In this document: piece after piece, positions 1 to 8,564 of the stretch
How positions within the stretch are numbered: position 1 is the stretch's first letter
Layout: the number at the start of each line of letters is the position of its first letter
From: Cunninghamella blakesleeana
Lineage: Eukaryota > Mucoromycota > Mucoromycetes > Mucorales > Cunninghamellaceae
Direction of reading: 5' to 3'
DNA length: 64,000 nucleotides
Assembly: GCA_017871115.1 (NCBI GenBank)
Contig: JAFCIZ010000004.1
Coordinates: 186,001 to 250,000, forward strand
The notes under the pieces: generated by a model
Told to the model about the DNA's origin: nothing
What the model saw: the letters and a program-made list of their open reading frames with translations, nothing else
Databases searched by the model: none
Made by a program: the position numbers and the translations under genes

Positions 1-69
1 TTTGAAATACAGTATCGTAGTGGGAAAAAACAACAGTCTGCAGATTTTCTTTCAAGACTTGGGTATTAA
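1..69 (+). CDS. C-terminal tail of a retroelement RT-RNase H polyprotein (partial)
   Basis: The first 22 codons read through to a TAA at 67-69. The peptide contains IQYRSGKKQQSADFLSRL, which matches the conserved end of the RNase H domain of Ty3/Gypsy reverse transcriptases (usual pattern: I-x-Y-x-x-G-K-x-N-x-x-A-D-x-L-S-R). The rest of the ORF lies left of the window. In a typical Ty3 polyprotein the integrase follows in the same frame. Here the frame stops, and the integrase has its own ATG about 600 bases downstream. Only the tail is visible, so intactness of the upstream part cannot be judged. Confidence 0.8.
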   Translation, partial: FEIQYRSGKKQQSADFLSRLGY

Positions 70-670
70 AAATAATAATAATAATAATATTTAAAAAAAA
101 AAAAAAAGAATTATTATAAATTATATTTTTAATATACGTCCAAGGGAAATTGAAGACGATAAAAGCTAGACAAATATTAACATAACAATTTATTATATTA
201 CAATTATTTTACAAAAGACAACATTCTACAACAATTATTATTATTTCAACAACACATACAACAAAAAGTTATATTTTACAATAGTTATATTATTTATTTA
301 CAACAGACATTTTATTTATTTACAACAATTATTTTTACTTTATACAACAATTATTTATATTACAACAAATCTTTTATAACAGTTATTTAACAAACAATTA
401 TTTCAACAACATCAAAATTAAAAAAAAAAAAAAAAACAAACACACACACACAAAAAAAAATATATATATCATTATTATTTGTCCAAAGGTGATTGAAGAC
501 ATTAAAAGCTATATCCAAACTAACAAAATACATAATTATTACAACATAGACAACACTTACTAAATTATATTATTAAAATAACTTACAACAAAGCCTAAAC
601 AACAAATCTAACAACAATAATAAAAAACAACAAATATATATAATTATACTTAAAAAAAAAAAAAAAAAAA
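70..670. other. A-rich inter-ORF spacer of the retroelement
   Basis: No credible coding frame on either strand. The stretch 180-420 is built from loose repeats of ACAACAATTATTT. There is an imperfect direct repeat of about 33 bp at 139-171 and 481-513, sharing attgaagac and aaaagcta. Long A-runs lie at 93-107, 421-436 and 653-670; the last directly abuts the integrase ATG. Confidence 0.6.
139..513 (+). repeat. Imperfect direct repeat pair (139-171 and 481-513)
   Basis: Both copies begin gtccaa and share attgaagac followed by aaaagcta. They differ at about seven positions and are spaced 342 bp apart inside the spacer between the RNase H and integrase frames. Their function is unknown. They could be leftovers of an internal duplication of the element. 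Confidence 0.5.
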
Positions 671-1990
671 ATGGACCAACAAACTATAGATAAATTAAGA
701 GAATATCTTACTACATTAAAAATACCTGAAAACACAACAGCGAAAATGAAAAGATACTTACAACGTAATTCACACAACTTTATCCTACGCAATAATAAAT
801 TATATAAATTTAATATTTATCATCAAACCTTAAGACAAGTATTAAATAAACAAGAAGCCATAGAAGCACTTTATATGTATCATCAGCATCCTTTAGGTGG
901 TCATATAGGCTACCACAATACTTTATATAAACTATCTATAAGATACTATTGGGATGGTATGGCCAAAGATATACAAATATATATAAAAAAATGTCCAAGA
1001 TGTCAATCAACTGGTTCAAGAAAATTAAATGAATTCTTATATCCGATACCTGTCAAGTCAAAACCTTTTGAACAATGGGGATTAGATGTTAAACATGTTC
1101 CTACATCTAAAGGCGGTTATAGATATATTATTGCAGGAATAGATTATTTAACAAAATGGGTAGAAGCGCGTGCGCTACGTTATCAAACTACATCCGAAGT
1201 TGCTTTGTTTATTTATGAAGAAATAATATGTCGGCATGGTACTCCTCATTTAATTATAACCGACAATGGTAAACCATTTATCAGTGACCTTATAAAGAAA
1301 GTTTGCTATCAATATAATATCCATCACAACACAATCTCAGTTGGAAATTCTCAAGCCAATGGATTAATTGAAAAATTTAATTCTACACTTGGGACCATTA
1401 TAAAAAAGGTAACTTCCACGGAAAAATCAATATGGGACCAATATCTACCATCAGTTCTATTTGCTTATCGTTCAATCAGACAGGCATCTACTCAACAATC
1501 ACCATTCTTTTTAACTTACGGATATAATGTTAAAACCCCGTTCGATCAACATGACAAACCTATAGATTTTAATTCTTATAATTTTGATACACAATTAAAA
1601 TTACGTACAAATAAGGAAATTATATCACTCAATCAGATAAGATCGACAGCTGCAAAAATGATAGAAAAATCTCAAGAAAACCAAAAACGGGCTATTGATA
1701 AAAAGGTTTTAAACAATAATAGAGAATGGAAACCAGCATTTAGAATTGGGGATATAGTAACTTTATATACTGGTATAAAATCAAATTCTTGGTCTGGTAA
1801 GATTTCCGATATGTGGCAAGGAAAATATACAATACACCAATCACTTGGAAAGGGTACGTATATAATAAAATCCTTGGATACAACAAGAACAAAATTAAGA
1901 AGAATACACGGAAACAGACTAAAAATATTGCAATTACCAGATGTATATTGGAATAATCATGTAAATAAAACCTATGGATTGGACATATAA
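671..1990 (+). CDS. Ty3/Gypsy-type retroelement integrase (separate ORF)
   Basis: Complete 439-residue ORF starting right after an 18-A run. Residues 74-114 carry the H2C2 zinc-binding module (MYHQHPLGGH, then CPRC). The DDE core follows: Asp in LDVKH, Asp in ITDNGKPF, and Glu in NGLIEKFN, the normal integrase triad with 35-residue-type spacing of the last two. The C-terminal third has a GPY/F-like segment (GDIVTLYTG, MWQGKYTIHQ). Integrase inserts the cDNA copy into the host genome. No stop or frameshift is seen, so it could still be functional. It is odd in not being fused to the reverse transcriptase frame, which ends at position 69. No chromodomain is evident. Confidence 0.9.
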   Translation: MDQQTIDKLREYLTTLKIPENTTAKMKRYLQRNSHNFILRNNKLYKFNIYHQTLRQVLNKQEAIEALYMYHQHPLGGHIGYHNTLYKLSIRYYWDGMAKDIQIYIKKCPRCQSTGSRKLNEFLYPIPVKSKPFEQWGLDVKHVPTSKGGYRYIIAGIDYLTKWVEARALRYQTTSEVALFIYEEIICRHGTPHLIITDNGKPFISDLIKKVCYQYNIHHNTISVGNSQANGLIEKFNSTLGTIIKKVTSTEKSIWDQYLPSVLFAYRSIRQASTQQSPFFLTYGYNVKTPFDQHDKPIDFNSYNFDTQLKLRTNKEIISLNQIRSTAAKMIEKSQENQKRAIDKKVLNNNREWKPAFRIGDIVTLYTGIKSNSWSGKISDMWQGKYTIHQSLGKGTYIIKSLDTTRTKLRRIHGNRLKILQLPDVYWNNHVNKTYGLDI

Positions 1991-2313
1991 ACAAAAAAAA
2001 AAAAGATAATAATGAAATATATAAATATAATTAATAATGAAATTTAAAACATTAATCCACGTATTTACCCGAAAAAGAATTTATATAATAACTACATTAA
2101 AATAACATACGTAAAAGATAAACATAAAAAAAAAAAAAAAAAGGGAAAACCAAAAAGATGATTACAAAAAAAAAAAAAAAAGAAGTATATTTTTTCAAAC
2201 TACGAAAAAAGAAAAAAAATATAAAAAAAAAAAAAAAAAAAAAAAAAAACTTTTTTTACATATTCACATTTTCTTTTGAAAATCTTTTAATAATACAAAA
2301 ATATATTTTTAAA
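1991..2313. other. Spacer between integrase and third ORF
   Basis: AT-rich with long A-runs (2128-2144 and 2225-2250). An upstream in-frame extension of the next ORF from 2158 is mostly lysine codons from the A-runs and is not treated as coding. A purine tract (about 2128-2158, A-run then gggaaaacc) could serve as a polypurine tract, but this is a guess. Confidence 0.4.
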
Positions 2314-2772
2314 ATGGATATGCCATACAATACCGAACGAGTCCCTCTGGATGAAGATTCACTTTATGACGAAACACTACAAGTATTGGCTGACTTTGAC
2401 ACTCTATCACAAGAAGAAACCTACAGGGCATTTATTAAATTTACATATCCTATGTATGTAAATGATCATGAAAAAATAAAAAAGTTGAAAATAAAGATGC
2501 AAACTACCTTCGCTAACCAACTCTGTCCAAGTATTATTTCACTCATTCATACTAAGTTACAAATTCCAAAGACACAAGAAGAACTCATCTTATATAAGAT
2601 AGAAAGATCAAAACTACTTGGAGGATTGCTTTCTGGTATTGGAAATAAGAAGTTTAACAAGATTTTCTGTAGAAGGGTAAATCGTCATGATCACTGGACT
2701 GAAGAAGAATTCGATAAAGCTGGAGGTCCATCTTTTGTTGACGTCGAGGGTGTTAGCAATAATGCTCTTTAA
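2314..2772 (+). CDS. Unknown 152-residue protein downstream of integrase
   Basis: Starts MDMPYNTERVPLDEDS, taken as the start because everything upstream in frame is poly-lysine low complexity. The protein is of ordinary composition, with an acidic N-terminus and a basic centre (HEKIKKLKIKM). It contains a GGLLSGIGNKKFNK segment and a C-terminal CRRVNRHDHWTEEEFDKAGG stretch. I do not recognise a family. There is no zinc knuckle, so it is not an obvious Gag. Its place between the integrase and the putative LTR suggests an accessory ORF of the element, but it could also be a host gene or captured fragment. Confidence 0.55.
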   Translation: MDMPYNTERVPLDEDSLYDETLQVLADFDTLSQEETYRAFIKFTYPMYVNDHEKIKKLKIKMQTTFANQLCPSIISLIHTKLQIPKTQEELILYKIERSKLLGGLLSGIGNKKFNKIFCRRVNRHDHWTEEEFDKAGGPSFVDVEGVSNNAL

Positions 2773-2812
2773 TATTTTTCTTTCCTTTTTTGGGCCTGAT
2801 TTTGTGTTACTG

Positions 2813-2896
2813 GTGCCATGACTCCAGAACCATAACTCCAGTGCCATGACACCGGTGCTATGACTCCAGCGTCATGACTCCAGCGTCATGACTCCA
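2813..2896 (+). repeat. Six tandem 14-bp repeats with bZIP-like cores
   Basis: Six head-to-tail units of consensus GTGCCATGACTCCA: 2813, 2827, 2841, 2855, 2869 and 2883. Units 5 and 6 are identical. Units 1, 4, 5 and 6 contain TGACTC, the core recognised by Gcn4/AP-1 type bZIP factors; units 2 and 3 carry TAACTC and TGACAC. A TATA-like sequence follows about 60 bp later. Read as an upstream activating array in the putative LTR U3; binding is inferred only from the core. Confidence 0.75.
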
Positions 2897-3365
2897 AACT
2901 TTATTTTATCTCTCCTCACTCTCATAAATTTTTATTTTTTTTTTTTTTTTTAGTATAAATAGAATCATTTCTTTTCTCTTTCTTTCTCTTAAATTGTCAA
3001 ATTTTTATAATAAATTATTATCTATTAAATAATTATTGAACTTGTCCACTTTATAAATCATATTTTATAATTTTAACTTATTTTACTTATAACTTATTCA
3101 AATTACTGAATTTATCTATTTTTTTATAACAAACTATATCATTTTATTTTTTTATTTTATATTTATTTACTTAAATATATTTTTCAACAATTCAAATTTA
3201 AATTACTTTATAAATTTTCTTATTATATTTATTTTACATTGCGGTTACTGAAATCTCTCTTTAATCCTGCAATTATATTACACCTTTTAAAATTTTTATA
3301 TTTTTTATTTCTTTATTTTTTACTTTATTTTATTTTATTTTTTTATTCCTTTATATTAAGTCGTT
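2897..3365. other. AT-rich stretch, probable part of a retroelement LTR
   Basis: Contains a T-run (2936-2952) followed by TATAAATAG at 2954, then pyrimidine-rich and AT-rich sequence without a coding frame. Short hydrophobic frames here are products of T-rich DNA. Together with the 14-bp array before it and the tandem duplication after it, it may be the 3' LTR, but no TG..CA ends or target-site duplication could be assigned. Confidence 0.4.
2954..2962 (+). promoter_or_regulatory. TATA-like box
   Basis: TATAAATAG sits about 58 bp downstream of the 14-bp repeat array and just after a T-run, followed by a CT-rich tract. The arrangement resembles a fungal or LTR promoter (activator sites, T-tract, TATA). 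Confidence 0.4.
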
Positions 3366-3600
3366 CTACTTATAAAACAGGAACTGGTGCTCACTGGAAT
3401 TATATTATACATATCAAATATTACTTATAATACTCATTCCTCATTTCAAAAAAAATAAATCTTAAACAAAAACCCACACAACACTACTTATAAAACAGGA
3501 ACTGGTGCTCACTGGAATTATATTATACATATCAAATATTACTTATAATACTCATTCCTCATTTCAAAAAAATAAATCTTAAACAAAAACCCACACAACA
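3366..3600 (+). repeat. Near-perfect 118-bp tandem duplication
   Basis: Copy 1 is 3366-3483 (118 bp) and copy 2 is 3484-3600 (117 bp). Both start ctacttataaaacaggaact and end acccacacaaca. The only difference I see is one A in a homopolymer (8 versus 7). Such identity means a very recent duplication, by slippage or unequal exchange, at the right edge of the putative LTR. Confidence 0.9.
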
Positions 3601-3750
3601 GGAAATTCTACTTTTCAAACAACCAAAAAATATCCACAACATCCTAAACAACTATAATAAATACACAGGAAAACTCACATTTTATTTTTACAAAAATAAA
3701 TCACCAAAAACAGAAATTTACGCTTAAATATTTAGCCGGATACGGACTTT

Positions 3751-3754
3751 AAAA
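3751..3754 (-). terminator. RNA polymerase III terminator of tRNA-Ser
   Basis: Four A on the plus strand, so TTTT on the transcribed strand, starting five bases after the discriminator base of the tRNA. Confidence 0.7.
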
Positions 3755-3758
3755 GTAT

Positions 3759-3840
3759 CGTCAGCTGCAGGATTTGAACCTACGCGGGCATAGCCCATGA
3801 GATTTCAAGTCTCACTCCTTAACCACTCGGACAAACTGAC
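3759..3840 (-). tRNA. tRNA-Ser (anticodon UGA)
   Basis: 82-nt gene on the minus strand. The acceptor stem GTCAGTT pairs with AGCTGAC (one G-T pair), with discriminator G73 as expected for Ser. The D arm is TCCGAGTGGTTAAGGA, the anticodon stem TGAGA/TCTCA with loop CTTGAAA gives anticodon TGA, and a long variable arm (TGGGCTATGCCCG) marks a class II tRNA. The T arm GCAGGTTCAAATCCTGC form is recognisable as the B box. No intron. It decodes UCA serine codons. It lies about 160 bp from the duplicated retroelement sequence, on the tRNA 3' side. Confidence 0.95.
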
Positions 3841-4337
3841 GTAATGTATTTGTTGTTTTGGTTATCTATTATAATTCTAGTAGAAGTTATTTTTTATAAT
3901 TATTCTATGAATATCCGTATTCTTTTAATAAACGCGTCACTCAGACAATACTATTTGTTATAACTATTCTTCTGATAAAATAACAAAAGTAATTAATATG
4001 AATCTTATATCAAAAAGAGTTGTCCTTTATTTTATTAAAAACAATCGTCGTATTTATATTTTTTAGAGGATCTAGTACTACTTTGATTATTATTAACATT
4101 TATAATACTATTCTATAAAAATCATAAAAGCGAAAGGATTTAATAAAATTAAGGAAAGGTTTAAAAAAAATAATAAGTTATACAAAAAGGAAAAGTAAAG
4201 AAAAAGGAAAAGTAAAGAAAAAGGAAAAGGATTTGAAAATAAATAAAGTTGGTTTTCAAAGTCCGTTTACGAAAGGTTATTCCTTTTGAATTCCGATGCT
4301 GGTTTTTAATTATTGTTTTTTGTTTCCTTTTTCTTTT

Positions 4338-4374
<37 letters not shown>

Positions 4375-4398
4375 CAATACTATTATTATCGACATATT
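3841..4398. other. Gene-free stretch upstream of tRNA-Ser
   Basis: No supportable gene. Holds a purine-rich 17-bp tandem repeat (aaaaaggaaaagtaaag, about 4186-4230) and a long T-run (about 4340-4371). Confidence 0.5.
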
Positions 4399-5440
4399 GA
4401 GACGATGCTGAGACGTCTTTGAAACCAGATCGTCTTGTTTCCGGCCATTAACTCTTCTTTTTCATATTCAATTTTATTTATATTTATTTATTTTCAATTG
4501 TTATTATTTTATTTATTATATTTATATATTTTTTTATAGAATTTTATTTTTATTTTTATATTTTTCTTTATTTCGAATTCTATCTAGATTTGGATTATTT
4601 TTAATTATTTTTAAATGCCGACAATGATTATATATACACCAGGTCAAACTGAATTAGAAATAAAATCATCTTTACCTCTCTTTCGTGTATTGATCACAAG
4701 TAGTTTTTTTTTTTATTTTTTAGTTATTTTGTTTTTGTTTTTTTTTGTTTAGTTAAAAGAACATTTTCGTTGGATAGTTTCCGTTTTTGATAATTGTTTT
4801 ATTTGATTTTGATTTTTTTATTTTATTTTATTTTATTTTTACAAGTACTTGAACCTAGCCATTTCAAGTCGAAGCACCGCACGTGACAGTATTTTTATGT
4901 TACTAGAATATTTTTGAACAAAAATGCTTTCTTTTCGACCGTCAAACTATTTTATTATTCATTTTTTTATATTTTATTATTCATTTTTTTATATTTTATT
5001 ATTCATTTTTTTATATTTTATTATTCATTTTTTTATATTTTATTATTCATTTTTTTATATTTTTTTTTATAGTTTATTTTTATATTTTTATATTTTTATA
5101 TTTTTATATTTACTTTTTATAATTTTTATTTTATTCGATTTATTTATCTTGTTTTAAATTATTTCTAACCATTTTAAATGTCGACGACAGCAATATATCA
5201 AGTCAGATTGAGTCAGAAATAAAGTTGCCTTTACCTCTCTTTTGTGTATTGATCACAAGTTGTTTTTTTATTTTGTTTTATCTTTCTTAGTTTTAGTTTA
5301 GATTAGTAAATAGTTTTTACCGATTTATTTTTATTTATTTCTTTATTTCTATTTTATTTCATTTTATTTTATAAACATTTAAATCTAGCCACTTCAAGCG
5401 GAAGCACCACACGTAACAGTATCTGTTTGATATAAAGTAA
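4399..5440 (+). repeat. Two diverged tandem copies of a ~530-bp repeat (LTR-like relics)
   Basis: Copy A (about 4399-4915) and copy B (about 4916-5440) align along several blocks: tttacctctcttt..gtgtattgatcacaagt at 4671 and 5230, and agcca.ttcaag.cgaagcacc.cacgt at about 4856 and 5386. Offsets of 559 and 530 bp reflect indels in T-rich parts. Copy B has gained a 22-bp minisatellite. The direct orientation and length suit a pair of old LTRs or a tandem solo LTR, but no internal coding region is left. No coding frame spans them. Confidence 0.65.
4952..5061 (+). repeat. 22-bp minisatellite, five units
   Basis: Five units of ttattattcatttttttat plus at, starting at 4952, 4974, 4996, 5018 and 5040. 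It creates an apparent 77-residue hydrophobic frame that is not a gene. Confidence 0.9.
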
Positions 5441-5489
5441 ATAATGATAATAATAAGAAAATACTTTCAAGGGGTGGGGTAATATTAAA

Positions 5490-5645
5490 ATGAATGAAGA
5501 AAACTATAACAATAGTAAAATTATTATTGAAGGTGAAAACAATAATAAAGATGTTATAAAGGATTCAATTAATAAGTTTACAAGAAGTAATGAAGTATAT
5601 AAAAAACGAAATGAAAAGGAAAGCTTTAATATATTTTATTATTAA
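5490..5645 (+). CDS. Small ORF, 51 residues, doubtful
   Basis: ATG to TAA frame starting MNEENYNNSKIIIEGENNNK, hydrophilic and Asn/Lys-rich, ending in FNIFYY. It is preceded by a G-rich motif (ggggtgggg) unusual for this AT-rich DNA. It could be a first exon, a repeat-derived fragment or chance. No family recognised. Confidence 0.2.
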   Translation: MNEENYNNSKIIIEGENNNKDVIKDSINKFTRSNEVYKKRNEKESFNIFYY

Positions 5646-5912
5646 ATGGTATTATAATTAAATGCGTCCAGAAAAATTTAAGAATTAAAAATAAAAACTA
5701 TGTCCTTAGTTACTAATTGTCAATTTTTAATTATATATTTTTATTTTATTAAAATAATGGATGGTCAATAGCGTTTTATAATATTATATAAAAAAATTAT
5801 TACTATGCAACCATATGCTGGCGGAATTTTAATGCCATGAAAAGGCGAGCTTTTTTAAATTCTCTTTTTTTCCTCCTTTCTTTTTAGCCTTTTTTTTAAA
5901 AAATATTAAATT

Positions 5913-6016
5913 ATGTCTACAGCACAAACTGAACCTGAATTAACTGATGAACAAATACTTGAGTTTGAACAACAAATAAAAGATGAAGAAGCTGAAAAAG
6001 TAATACGCACATACAC

Positions 6017-6053
<37 letters not shown>

Positions 6054-7309
6054 CAAATAGTAATGATATATTAATTTTATTAATATATATACGTTTAGAT
6101 TCCCCTTGTTTGTCAAGATGAACCCATATCAAAACTAGAAGAAGAATTCAAGGATAATGAATCTTTTTTAAAAAAAGTCAAGGTAAAAAGTACATATGTG
6201 TATTTAAAACAATAACAACAGTAGGACTACGTTTCTATATAAGTATATAATACTCACTTTTATTTATATTTATATGTTTTTGTTGCTGTTTCAGAATCTT
6301 AGTAAAAGTTATTCCAAAATACGCAAGTGTCGTGGTGATGGTAAAGTAAATATATATATAAAGGCATAGACAATAAAAGCATGAGTGCATGAATATTAAA
6401 TATAAAATAAATAATATTATTTTGAATTATTTCTTGATAGGAAACTGTTTTTTTAGAGGTAAATTTTTACAAAGTGAGGAAAAATCGATTAAAAAGAAAA
6501 ATGTATATAATATATTAATGGACGATATATATGTATATGTGTATGAATATATAAATGTATATATATATATATTCATATCTATATCTATATCTATATCTAT
6601 ATCTATATTATAATTTATGATGACTAGCATTTGCTTTTGCATGGTTTGAAAGTTTATTGAACAGTAAAGAAAAATATGACGAAGCTTTATTTTGGTTACA
6701 ATCCACACCACAATTATTAGAAAAGGGAGGATTTCAGCAATTAGCCTATGAAGATTTTTATGAAGTAACTTTGGAACAATTTAAAAAGATACCAACTAGT
6801 TATGCCAATGATCCAGATTTGTTTTTGGTCGCCTTTCAATCTCCGGAAATCAGTAATGCTATTGTCATGCATTTACGGTTTGTGGCTTCAGCTTATTTAC
6901 GTATCCACGCTGATGAATATGAACCCTTTTTAATTGTTGAAATGATTTCTATTGATGAATTTTGCGCCGCTCATGTGGAAGCCTTTGGAAAAGAATCGGA
7001 TCATCTACAAATCATTGCATTAACAAAAGCTTTAGATATTCCTGTTGACGTGATTTATTTGGATGGAAGCAATAGTGATCAGGCGGCTGTACATGAATTT
7101 TGGCCAAATGAAAACGATAAAAATTCAAAACATCCTCTTAAATTAATTTATCGACCTGGTAATTGCTAAAAAAAAAAGGGAAAAAAAGTGTGAAAATGAA
7201 AAAAAAAAAGGTGAAAAAAGAATCCAGACATAATATACCTGCATATTTATGTATATTTATATATTCTTTAAATAATTCTTTATTAGGGCATTATGATATT
7301 GTATATTAG
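5913..7309 (+). CDS. OTUB1: Otubain-type deubiquitinase (OTUB1 family)
   Basis: Six exons: 5913-5999, 6099-6182, 6295-6340, 6441-6458, 6628-7158 and 7287-7309, giving 262 residues (human OTUB1 is 271). Otubains cleave Lys48-linked ubiquitin chains and can block E2 enzymes. The Cys box reads CRGDGNCFFRAFAFAW, with Asp72 and catalytic Cys75. The C-terminus RPGHYDIVY supplies the catalytic His257. The N-terminal segment ISKLEEEFKDNESFLKKVK is the usual helix before the OTU fold. The active site is spread over tiny exons: Cys75 is on an 18-nt exon and His257 on a final 23-nt exon. Without the last intron the frame would end RPGNC and lack the His, so the splice matters. The intron before exon 5 holds a TATATC hexamer repeat. 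Confidence 0.92.
6575..6609 (+). repeat. Hexanucleotide repeat in OTUB1 intron
   Basis: About five tandem copies of ATATCT within the fourth intron. Simple sequence without other signal. Confidence 0.8.
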
Positions 7310-7604
7310 TATTTATATTATTAATATTAGTACCCCATAAATTATTTTATTTTTATTATCAAAGAACATCTCATGGATATCAAGAGAAAAATAAAAGCTG
7401 CTTACAATTATTTAATAAATCATATATTTATTTATTTAACAACGGATAATAGATTCAATATTTTTTTAATAAAATATAAAATAAAATATACAAAATTGTG
7501 AAGTGACATTAAAAAGAAAATATGGTAGTTTGGTATGTCCTTTATTAATATTGCCCAACTTTTTTATATGAAAGTAAAATTATTCAAAACATAGTATCTA
7601 AGAC

Positions 7605-7856
7605 TTAGTATGTGATTGAGACTATAGTCTCTATCAAGGTTGCAATTGCTTCTTTTTCGTCTGTACCTTCTGCTGATATAACTATATCTTTTTCATTTCA
7701 TTATTGAAGTGTTTATAGCCTAAAAAGAGTTTTTTTGCTTTGCTTTCACCATCGCATATTATAAAAATATTAATGTAAAATTCTTAACTTCCTTTACTAC
7801 CTACGACATTGGGTGAGCGCAAATATCATTTTTTGATATAATAATAACTTTTTGTT
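7605..7856 (-). pseudogene. Decayed HPr-like phosphocarrier (bacterial PTS) reading frame
   Basis: Read on the minus strand, 252 bp (84 codons; HPr is about 85-88 residues). Frame 1 gives KVIIISKNDICAHPMS, a stop, then VVKEVKNF, matching the HPr start up to helix 1, including Lys24 and Phe29 in register. A frame change gives CDGESKAK, the position of the GK..NAKS motif. Another change gives DIVISAEGTDEKEAIATLIE, the typical HPr C-terminal strand and helix. Damage: in-frame stops, frameshifts, and loss of both active-site residues (H15 and R17 of the I-H-A-R-P motif read I-C-A-H-P). HPr belongs to the bacterial sugar phosphotransferase system and is not a normal fungal gene. Inferred origin is old transfer from a bacterium, possibly an endosymbiont. 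Identification by eye only. Confidence 0.6.
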
Positions 7857-8087
7857 AATGCATTATTTTTTTGTTTAGTTATGTATTAAGTTTGTTACTA
7901 TTTCGTTGGTTTGTGCACAACTGTTTATAATACATTGTCCAATTAGATAAATTAGTTCCATGTGCGATTATGCAAAGTTTTACACCTGAAGACGTAAATC
8001 AATAAATAAACATTTGATTGATTTTTTTTTGTCACAATATTTATTATAGTATTAAAAATTTAATTGATTATGTTAAAAATTGTTAAG

Positions 8088-8138
<51 letters not shown>

Positions 8139-8564
8139 ATTTAACTATTTAAATATATAGATAAAATATAGGTAAGCTAATTATCTAAAACGCACACTCG
8201 TCTCTTCTTAATTCTATTTCAGAGTAAAATCGTCACAAAAAAAGAGCTATTGTATATGTTTTTCTTTATTTTATCAACATATAAAAAAAGTGATTAACAG
8301 CTTATTTTATACTTTTATAACTATTTGTTATACCATATTATATATATATATATATTTAAAAAAAAGGGACAAAAAAAAATATAGATATAAAGAGAAATTA
8401 AAAAAAAAAACACTTTTTTATGCATAATCCCAGCCATTAAAAGGTAGTAGGTCTTCGGGGTATTTTTATCCGAGGGGAGAAAAGAATTAAAAAAAAAAAT
8501 ATTTTTTTAACTCTTTTTTATTATTTTTTTTCTTGATTAAAAAAATAAAAAAAAATATAAAAAA
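7857..8564. other. Intergenic region with TA microsatellite
   Basis: Contains a (TA)n run at about 8092-8134 and A-rich sequence leading to the next ATG. On the minus strand 7870-7980 is open for about 37 codons (including KLCIIAHGTNLSNW) just upstream of the HPr relic. I cannot assign it. Confidence 0.5.

Noticed and set aside
595..792. Minus-strand 65-residue ORF overlapping the integrase start
   Set aside because: Phe/Leu-rich complement of A-runs; no support.
4924..5157. 77-residue hydrophobic ORF on the plus strand
   Set aside because: It is the translation of the 22-bp minisatellite and T-rich flanks; no protein-like composition.
7866..7980. Minus-strand 37-codon stretch (KLCIIAHG...) read as a second PTS domain (EIIA or DhaM start)
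   Set aside because: The resemblance is limited to a few residues and the stretch is far too short for such a domain.
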